DNA of 64,000 nt from Nageia nagi (lineage: Eukaryota; Pinophyta): assembly GCA_050084985.1 (NCBI GenBank), contig JBITNC010000001.1, positions 111,290,001 to 111,354,000 of the forward strand. The letters run 5' to 3'. The notes below the pieces were generated by a model. That model did no database searches and was not told the DNA's origin. It worked only from the letters and a program-made list of their open reading frames with translations. A program made the position numbers and the translations under genes. Below, piece by piece: positions 56,190-64,000 of this stretch; position 1 is the stretch's first letter, and every line of letters starts with the position of its first letter.

Positions 56190-56910
56190 GCCTAAGTTTT
56201 GGATGAAGGCAATCGGATTTACGTGACAACTTTCCTGCTCTTGAAATAAAGGGCCTCTCTCTTTTTTAACTCATTTAAGAGTCAATCCATTTACGTTATT
56301 AGTGAGGAGACTAGTGGATTAACATTTACATTTAGTATTTGATTTTCCAAGGTACAGAAGAATGAACTTTATTCAATAATTTCATTTTTTTTTAATTCAA
56401 TTAGTCTTTAAGACATCTTTCTAGTACATGAATAATAGAAACATTGTGCTTGATTTTCATTTTACTTTATAACTGCTTGTAATATTATAATCTTTATATC
56501 TACTTTGTAGATTTTTTAAAGCTTTGTTATTGCAAAATACACTTGGTAGTGGATTAGACTTAAGTTTTGGATGAAAGCAATTGAATGTATAAGACAACTT
56601 TCTTTCTCTTGAAATAAAAGGGTCTTAAAAAAAACTCATAAGATTTTATCCATTTGGATGATTAAATAGGGTGGCAGTAGATTAACATGTAACATTTGCA
56701 TTTAGTCCTTGCTTTTCCTAGGCACTATGAACTTTGTTGTATTTTGTTAATAATTTTAGTTCTTAATTCAATGTCTTTTAGGAGATATTTCTAGTAGAGA
56801 AACATTGTATTTGATTGTTTTTTTTAGCCATTTTAATCTGCTTGTAATACTACAGTCTATATGCACTTTGTATAGATAATATTATTGTAAGTTTATTTGG
56901 TAGTGAATCA
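56183..56910. repeat. Tandem duplication of the host gene's 3' UTR (about 370 bp each)
   Basis: The units start GAGCTAGGCCTAAGTTTTGGATGAA (56183) and GGATTAGACTTAAGTTTTGGATGAA (56555). They share GACAACTTTC, CTCTTGAAATAAA, GATTAACAT, ATTTAGT.CTTG.TTTTCC and CTGCTTGTAATA. They are diverged by many substitutions and small indels. Confidence 0.85.
56245..56250 (+). terminator. Probable poly(A) signal of the host gene
   Basis: AATAAA 56 bases after the stop codon. A second copy lies in the duplicated 3' segment at about 56616. Confidence 0.6.
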
Positions 56911-57352
56911 TCATCATATAATTGTAGAAATTCTTATACTATTTTGTATTTTGAAATGAAATGTATTTTAATGGTTGAATTATATTCGTATGTAAATGAT
57001 CGTATAAAGTAATGGATATATTGTTGGACATTAGTATGTTATCTCCTTTTATGTGGGAGAGCAAGTGAATGTGTTATAGACCTTGTTAAGTTTGCATAAT
57101 TTTTTCGAGAAGAATTTGATTACAAGAACAGATTGAAAATTTAGAATTGCAAGTTGTAATAACAAAATTTTGAAATAGAACTAGAGATAGAATGAACATT
57201 CACAAAATATCAAATTGAGTTTTTAATCAAAAGCCTAATATAATGCTAGCGATCTTTAAGAAGAGAAGTAAGGTTATTGTATTGCATCATGTTATTTTGA
57301 ATTTGGAATACATATATTTATATAAAAAAACTAGTAAAGGATGAAAGGTTAC
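56911..57352. other. No gene seen; spacer before the minus-strand copia
   Basis: AT-rich with no open frame or recognised repeat. A 3' LTR for the copia pol to the right might be expected here but is not evident. Confidence 0.5.
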
Positions 57353-60068
57353 CTAATTTGGAATGTAGAAAGTGGTGTCACCAAAAATGAAAAAGTTTTC
57401 AAACTTTCCATTGTTAAGAGATTTGGTGAAGAAATCTACAAGTTGTTTATTTGTGGAAATGTAATAGAGATGAACATTGTGTAGTGAAACATGGTTGCAG
57501 GTGAAATGCAACTGTATCTCAATATGTTTGGTGTGCTTATGGAAAACAAGATTGCAAACCATTTTCACTACATTTTGATTATTGCAATATAAAATTGTGG
57601 GTTGTTTATGTGGAATTCCAATGTTTGTCAAAATGCAATGTAACTATATTGCTTCACAAATAACATCTCTTGTAGCATGGTATTCTAACTCTATGGTAAA
57701 CCTAGATGTGATACTTTGTTTCTTATTACCCCATGAAATTGGTCCAAATTCGAGGAAGAAAACATATCCTTTCATTGATCTTCTTTCATCAAAGGATCCT
57801 TCATTTCTACATCCGTTTATACAATCAAGATGGACTTATCATTCTTCTTAAACTCCAAGCTATAACTATCAGCACCATAAATGTATCTTAGAACATGCTT
57901 TTTGGTAGTCCAATGATTTTTATTTGGTTCATGTGTAAATCTTGAAAGATAGCTAATGGTATAACAAATATCTAGCCTAGTATATGCAAGGTAAATTAAT
58001 AGTTCAATCATTTGACGATAAAGAGTTGCATTTATGGGTGGAGAACTATCATGGCATGACAAATGCAAACCAAGTTCAATTGATGTGGTCATCATTTCAC
58101 ATTTTGATATACTAAATTTCTCCAACAAGCTTTTAGTATATTTCATCTGTGAAACAAATGTCCAATCCTGCATTTGCCAGACCATTAATCCAAGGAAATA
58201 GTGAAGTAAACCAACTTTGTTCATATCGAATGATTTTTTGAGGTCATATTTACATGATTGGAACAACTCCTAATTACTCCTTGTGATGACCAAATCATCG
58301 ACATATACTACAACTTTGGCTATCTTCCTCCCATGTTGTCAAAGGTAAAGATTTGGATCATATGGGCTTCAAACAAAACCATTTTATAGTAGGTGTTCAT
58401 CAATTTTTATGTACTAGGTTCTTGGAGATTATTTTAAGCCATATAGAGACTTGATCAATCTACATGCTTTTCTTTTTTCTGGATCAATCATAAACCTTTT
58501 AGGTTGTTGCAAGTAGATTTCCTCCTCTAATTCTTCATTTAGGAAGGCATTTTTGATATCCATCTGGTGTACTTTCCAACTAAATTATGCAGCCATTGCC
58601 AATGCAATTATGATGGTCTTCATCTTGGTTGTGGGAAAAAAAGTCTCCTCATAGTCGATACCTTCCTCTTGGGCATAACCTTTGGAAACAAGTTAGGGTT
58701 TGTTCTTATCGAGTGTTCTATCAACTTTGTACTTGGTTTTAAATATCCATTTGCATCCAATAGCCTTGTTTCCAGGTGGAAGGTCTACCATCTCCCATGT
58801 GTTATTTTTCATCAAAACATCATATTTAATCTACATGGCGGATTTCCAAGGCGATGTTAGAGAAGTTGAGATAGTTCAATTGCTTCACAAACCATTTCAG
58901 GTTCAAGTGTATTTACCACTGTGCTCATCAAAGTTGAGTTCACTTCTTCATGAGCCATGCTTTGTGTCCTTTCTATGGAAGTTGAAGTGTTTGGTGGAGC
59001 ATGCAAATTTGAATCATGAAGTATTTTCTTGTATCATGTGGGTCTTTTGGAATTATCAGGTGGTTGAGGTAGTAAATTCACAACTAGAGTTACTTCTCCC
59101 TCATCATCCTTATCGCCAGGATTGATGATACAATCACTATTAGGATTAGGTGTTGATATAGGTGGTTTGATTGAGGAATCACCAACTTCATCAAAGACAA
59201 CATCCTTGCTCTCATATATTCTTCGAGTAGTAAGATCCATGAGTCTATAGCCTTTAGATTCACTACTATACCTAAGAAGAATGCACCTTATGGATTTTTC
59301 ATCAATTTTCTTTCTTTTCTCTTTGGGAATAAGCATGTAGGTAGTACAACTAAATACTCAAAGATGTGAGATAAATGGTCTTTCCCCTATCCATAATTTT
59401 TTAGGATTCATTCCGTCAAAATCTTTTGAATGTTCTTTGTTTAGCAGATATATTGCAATCTTTATTGCTTTGCCCCAAAATACTTTACTCAACTTTGAAT
59501 CTTTCAACATACATCTCACCATCTCCACTATGATGCGATTTATTCTTTTACAAACTTCATTTTGTTGTGGTGTGTAGGTTGTGGTTAACTGCTGTCAAAT
59601 TCTATTCTACTTAAGATGCAAAAAAACTCTTTTGATTCGTATTGCCCCCGTTAATATGAGAAGATTACATGGATATGCTGGCTAGTATCATTGTCCACAA
59701 GAGCTTTGAACTCCTTCAAATACTGAAAAGTATCATCCTTCGTTATCAAGCAATACAACCACATCTTTCTAGAGTAGTCATCTGCAAATAAAAGGAACTA
59801 TTTGAAGCTAGTGTGACTAATTTGCACACATTAGTGTGAACCACATCAAGAGTTCATTTAGCATGATGTGTGCTAGGTTCAAATGGAATTATATGTTGTT
59901 TTCTTGCTATCAAGTAGAGAAAATGTTAGAGGAAGAAATAAGAGATGGAAGACCATGTACCATATCCGTATTTTCAAGAGTGATCACGTAGGTTGAATTC
60001 TTTTGTCCATATCATCGGTGCTAAATTTTTGTGACGTCCACAACATGAGCATTGAGTACCTGATTATT
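57353..60068 (-). pseudogene. Degenerate pol of another copia family
   Basis: Minus strand, from right to left. The integrase core (about 59650-59800) reads F-A-D-D-Y-S-R-K-M-W. The integrase C-terminus (59034-59336) has C-I-L-L-R-Y-S-S-E-S-K-G-Y-R-L. RT runs over about 58270-58860, with a V-Y-V-D-D box just above 58270, and over 57817-58266 (L-L-H-Y-F-L-G; Y-R-Q-M-I). RNase H (57353-57631) has C-N-N-Q-N-V-V, T-K-H-I-E and F-F-T-K-S-L. Sequence motifs differ from the main family. It has many frameshifts and no LTRs visible. The E-B element starts at 60074 and cuts off its upstream part. Confidence 0.88.
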
Positions 60069-60073
60069 ATAAG

Positions 60074-60573
60074 TGTTGGAATGTATAATGCATTATTGTA
60101 AAGGTTTGTATTAATTCTCTTTGTAAATTCACTAATACTTAAAGGTGTCATTAGATACCTTAAGTATTTAAGTGAATATGATAATGTAACTTATCCTAAA
60201 CTCCATGTCATGAGTATGCCCCTTGGGTAAAAGGGAGTGCATGTCATGCCTTTGTACATTGGGTAAAAAGGTGATCCAAAGAGGAATTTTGGCTTATAAA
60301 TAGAAGGCTCCTTCTTTGTTGTCATACACCAATTTGTGGAGTAAAGTTATGCTATAGGATAGTGTTAAGGAGATGAGATTAGAAAAATTGTAAGAGATTC
60401 ATGTTTGTGAATGAAGTGAGATTTAGTTAGTGGATGCACTTCTAGTTGGAGGAACCACTTATATCTTGTGTTATCTTTGTGATATTGCTTTGTGAGTTTG
60501 TTAGATGTGATTTGTAAGCTTACATGTGATCTTGGAAGTTTAGGATCGTTTTTGTTATATTTCAAATCCTTCA
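60074..60573 (+). repeat. 5' LTR of E-B (500 bp)
   Basis: TGTTGGAATG ... AAATCCTTCA. TATA box at 60295-60302. Similar along its length to the E0 and E-A LTRs. Confidence 0.93.
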
Positions 60574-60575
60574 TT

Positions 60576-60587
60576 TGGTATCAAAGC
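60576..60587 (+). promoter_or_regulatory. Primer binding site of E-B
   Basis: TGGTATCAAAGC, one change from the initiator Met tRNA complement. Confidence 0.9.
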
Positions 60588-60960
60588 GAAGTGGAAGCTC
60601 CTCTTCACATCCAAGGTGTGAAAAGCTCCTCCTCAACATTACTTTGAAGATTACATTGGTGAGGTAAAACACTTAAAGGTATAATTCCTCCATTCTTCAA
60701 GCTTATTCTTTTATCTCATGAGTTACTAATATTGGTGAGGAAAATTTGCTTACAAATTGCTTACAAATATATTGTTATTACACCATTCCTTCAAAATAAT
60801 TGAAGTTGCAATATATTGATAGTTCCACTAAATTTGATTTAATTTTGCAACTTACTCTCAAATAGATTCTTGTATAACAAAGATTGAAATTTTTTTTACA
60901 ATGATTTTTTATTTTAGTTTACTATATATAGTTGTTCAAAATTAAAATAAACTGTTGTTT

Positions 60961-61004
60961 ATATATATATAATATATATAATATATATATATATATATAT
61001 TTTA
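60961..61004. repeat. AT dinucleotide microsatellite
   Basis: Nearly pure (TA)n with a few AA interruptions. Confidence 0.9.
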
Positions 61005-63280
61005 ATGTAATTTTCTTGTACATTGGTGAAGGAAAGTTTGTCTTCCTTTGGTAAGTTCTGCTAAAGGGTGGAGTATGTCCAATGGACTCCACCTTAGCTA
61101 CTCCCAGCCAACTCCTCAACCACTCCTTCCACCACTACTTTGCTGGTTTTAAAAAGGGGGGGGATCGTTTGCACATGTGTGATGGCAAGCCCCTCTCTAC
61201 ATCCTGCGTGTTGCCAAGTTTCTCTCCCTATGCGCGTGACCCTCCTTTATTTCGTCGCTACCTCTTCCTCCACCTATGGGGTGTATATTTTTTGGGTCTC
61301 CAAGCCATCACCTCTCATGTGCAGCCCGTTCCTTGCCCTCATATCTTGGTCCTCGCCCTATGCTAATTATTAGAGCGATGCTTTTTCTTGTTTTCTCCAC
61401 TGTGCAACCTCACCCCTCTGCAACCATTTCTAGGCATGGCCATTCCTTAGGCACCTCAGCTCTATCCACCACTCGCTCTTACCGCTCAACCTTCACCCCT
61501 TAACCACCTCTTCGCCTCTCCTTGTGTGGACCTCTATTTCTTGCAATCTCACGCGACTCTCCTCCTTGTCAAATCTCTTCATTTAGTTTGGTAGATAAAT
61601 TTTTTTTTACAAGTAATGTTTACTGCAAAGACCTATTTCTTGGTGGATGACTTTTTAAAAAAAAAAAATTTTTGGTTGTTTTTACTTGTCAACATCCATA
61701 TCCTCATTAATAATATTTCTGACATGGAGTATTTAGATGAATTTTGCATTTAAATGCAATTCCTTTTTTTGTACATGCTTTCCTCCATTAATTTCTCATA
61801 GGCTTACTTGATTATTTTACTTTTTTAAATGGAGGAACTTATAGTCAATTTAAATGCTTATAAAAAGGAATTTTTCATGCTAAGTTATTAAAAGTATGTC
61901 CTTTATCTTTAAAAGGGGAATAATTTTAATACTTAGAAGATTTTATAGCATGCAAGCTTTCTTTTAACATTCTTTCCTTAGTTAAATTTCTAAGGTAAAA
62001 TTAGCATGCTATCTTTAGAGGATAAATCTTTAAGTAAAAAGGAGGAATTTGTATAAATTTCTTACTTAATTTTTTATCTAGTATGCATACTAAATTTTTA
62101 CTTTTAAGTTAAAGAGTTGCATGCTTATACTTAGTACTAAATTTTTACTTTAAGTTAAAGAGTTGCATGCTTATTGCTTAGTACTAAATTTTTACTTTAA
62201 GTTAAAAGAGTTGCATGCTTATGCTTAGTACTTAAATTTTAAGTTAAATACATACTTAATACTTATTGTTAATTTAATAAATGCATGCTTAGTACTTAAT
62301 TTTTAAGCTAATGATGCATATTTTTTAGAACTTAATTTTTAAGTTAATGGTGCATGTTTAAGATTTAGATTTTTTTTTAAATCAATGATACATGCTTATT
62401 ATTTAAAATCTTAAATTGTGATGCAATTTACTTCCTTATGCAAAAATGGCCTTATGCAAATTTTGGAATGGTGTAAAGATGTCCTTTAAAGGTTGGTAGA
62501 CAAAATCCATTGGACATTTAGATTTTAATTTTTGAATGGATGTTTTTTTACTTATGCTCTTTTACTTTGTTTCATATTTTTAATTTATTTGCTTATGCAA
62601 GTAAAAATGCAAACATTGAAATGAGCAATCTTTAAAATGAACACATCTGCACATATATTTCGCAACATGACTTGTTTAGGGAGCCATGAGGTGAAGACAG
62701 GCGGACTAGAGCTTTTAAGTTCGACGATTCAAGTGGTGAAAAGTTCGTACTTTTCAATTATTTTTAAGTCTTCTGTTGATCTGAACATAACTCCAATAAG
62801 TGGATCAGCATGTGTGTAATGATAACACATGTCCACACATCCATTCAAGGATTATCTTGATAACTTAGGAGAATAACTTGAAACCTAATCAAAATTAATA
62901 ATTTGGTCGATCCAATAAACGTCATAACCTTGAAAAATAATAAGTACTTCTTGTGAGTAAGTATAATACTTACTAAGGTAAATTGGTTGAGGATTGATAG
63001 TACTTATGCTCCTCTTATGTGAGCATCCGAGTGAAAGCTTAATTTTAGACAAGAAAATAAGCTTTAACAATGTCACTTTACATCTATGGTTCTTGAGATG
63101 AGAAATATATTTGGGTACATGGATTATTATTTGAGTTGTAAAATATTTGCATTAGTGAATCAAATCAAGCATGTCTTAGTTAATTAAATGTAACATGTAT
63201 TACTTACTTGATTAAAACTAAATATATAATATTAGTTATTAAATCGCATGTTTATTATTTTTCATATTCTTATGTAGCAA

Positions 63281-64000
63281 ATTAGAGACTCCTTTTTACC
63301 TAAACACATTCTCAATGGTTCTAACTTTGGGATATGGGAACCTCAGATGATAACTGAGTTGCAGGTAAGGAAGCTTTGGTAAATAGTGAATGAAAACTTT
63401 GTACCTTCTACAAATGAGAAGGCACTAGAGGCTTACAATACGAAGAATGAGTTGGCAACCTCCATGATCTTTCGTGCAGTTTCAGTTGATGTGCTCCTGA
63501 TGATTTTCTCTTCAACCTAAGTAAAAGAAGCTTGGAATAAGCTTAAGCAAATCCATCTTGGTTTAAAGTTTTTAAAAAAATTTACTATTCTTCAAAAGTT
63601 ACTTTAATCTTATCAAAGGGAAGATGAAAATGTGGCTATCTATTTGAACAAAATCATTGACCTTAGGACCTAACTTGTTGCTTGTGGGCACAATTGGATC
63701 AACAATGAGTTCATGGTCTTCATTATTCTTTAAAGTCTTTTTTCAAAGTTTGAAAACTTTGTGATAGTTATGAAAAAAAAGCTTTATGAAGAAGAAATCT
63801 TCTCCCTTGAAAACTTTTCTAAGCTCCTTTTGAAGCATGAGGAAGCCCTTAATAAAAAGGTGTTGATTTCTTCTTATAAAGAAAATAATGTTGCTCTAGG
63901 AGCAACCAAAACTTCTTTCAAGAAGTTCAATCATCATAAGAAATTTTATCCTTCTCCATTCAAAAGATTTGAGAAAAGAGGTAATGAAAATAATAAGAAC
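63281..64000 (+). pseudogene. gag of E-B, start codon lost, truncated by the window
   Basis: Aligns with E0 and E2 gag from the position of the start codon, which here reads ATT. Recognisable are N-F-G-I-W-E-P, A-W-N-K-L-K and the S-L-E-N-F-S-K-L-L-L-K-H-E-E region. A CAA-to-TAA stop is at 63380-63382 (where E1 has TAG at the same codon) and others follow. The zinc knuckle is beyond the edge. Confidence 0.88.

Larger units (their letters stand above)
60574..63280 (+). other. Long leader of E-B
   Basis: Donor-like GAG/GTAAAAC (GT at 60664-60665) near the start and acceptor-like TATGTAG/CAA (AG at 63276-63277) at the end. The middle has an AT microsatellite (about 60961-61004) and a C/T-rich, less AT-rich block (about 61080-61560). 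About 62630-63100 is the conserved pre-gag domain. Confidence 0.7.
60074..64000 (+). mobile_element. Ty1/copia retrotransposon E-B (5' part; right end outside window)
   Basis: LTR, primer site, 2.7-kb leader and start of gag, same family as E0 and E-A. It is inserted next to or inside the minus-strand copia pol. ATAAG (60069-60073) would be its 5-bp target site, but the other side is outside the window. Confidence 0.92.

Noticed and set aside
61082-61503. Three overlapping plus-strand ORFs (75-94 codons) in the E-B leader
   Set aside because: Open in several frames because the block is C/T-rich and poor in stops. No shared or recognisable product.

Overview
This 64-kb window is AT-rich nuclear DNA from a seed plant with a large, transposon-packed genome. 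The evidence is plant-type Ty1/copia and Ty3/gypsy LTR retrotransposons with initiator-Met-tRNA-type primer sites, a PPR gene fragment, and one small plant gene with a 6.6-kb intron full of repeats. A gymnosperm is plausible, but that is inference. Only one ordinary host gene is seen; nearly everything else is mobile DNA in various states of decay. All comparisons were made by eye.

Layout. 1-6462 (minus): 5' part of a copia element (E-A), cut by the window edge. 6463-7535: no gene, one tandem repeat. 7536-15884 (minus): degenerate Tat-type gypsy element with two RNase H domains, LTRs and a repeat-bearing 3' region. 15885-16064: copia-like LTR fragment. 16150-16790 (minus): remnant of a second gypsy element. 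16800-22003: no recognisable genes, several short repeats. 22004-46742 (plus): a three-level nest of related copia elements. E0 (oldest) is split inside its reverse transcriptase by E1 (27268-44653), and E1 is split in its 3' region by E2 (34933-43739). Both inner insertions keep exact 5-bp target duplications (AAAAT and ATGTC). E1 LTRs differ at about 6 of 457 positions and E2 LTRs at about 4 of 494, which fits the order of insertion. 46743-49260: repeats, including a copy of the DNA flanking the left side of the nest. 49278-56250 (plus): a two-exon host gene for a 67-residue single-pass membrane protein that resembles the Brawnin/UQCC6 complex III assembly peptides; its intron holds a dead copia fragment, a hAT-type BED finger and a poly(A)-tailed retroposon. 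57353-60068 (minus): degenerate pol of another copia family. 60074-64000 (plus): LTR, leader and gag start of a fifth copy of the main copia family (E-B), cut by the right edge.

The copia family is the most interesting content. Its five copies have long (1.7-2.9 kb) leaders between primer site and gag. The leaders share splice-donor-like and splice-acceptor-like ends but differ in the middle; in E1 that middle includes a PPR gene fragment. The 3' region between the pol stop and the 3' LTR carries a tandem array of short hairpins (3 units in E1, 10 in E2) whose stems change in a base-pair-preserving way. All four copies that can be read have the same in-frame UAG just before the integrase core.
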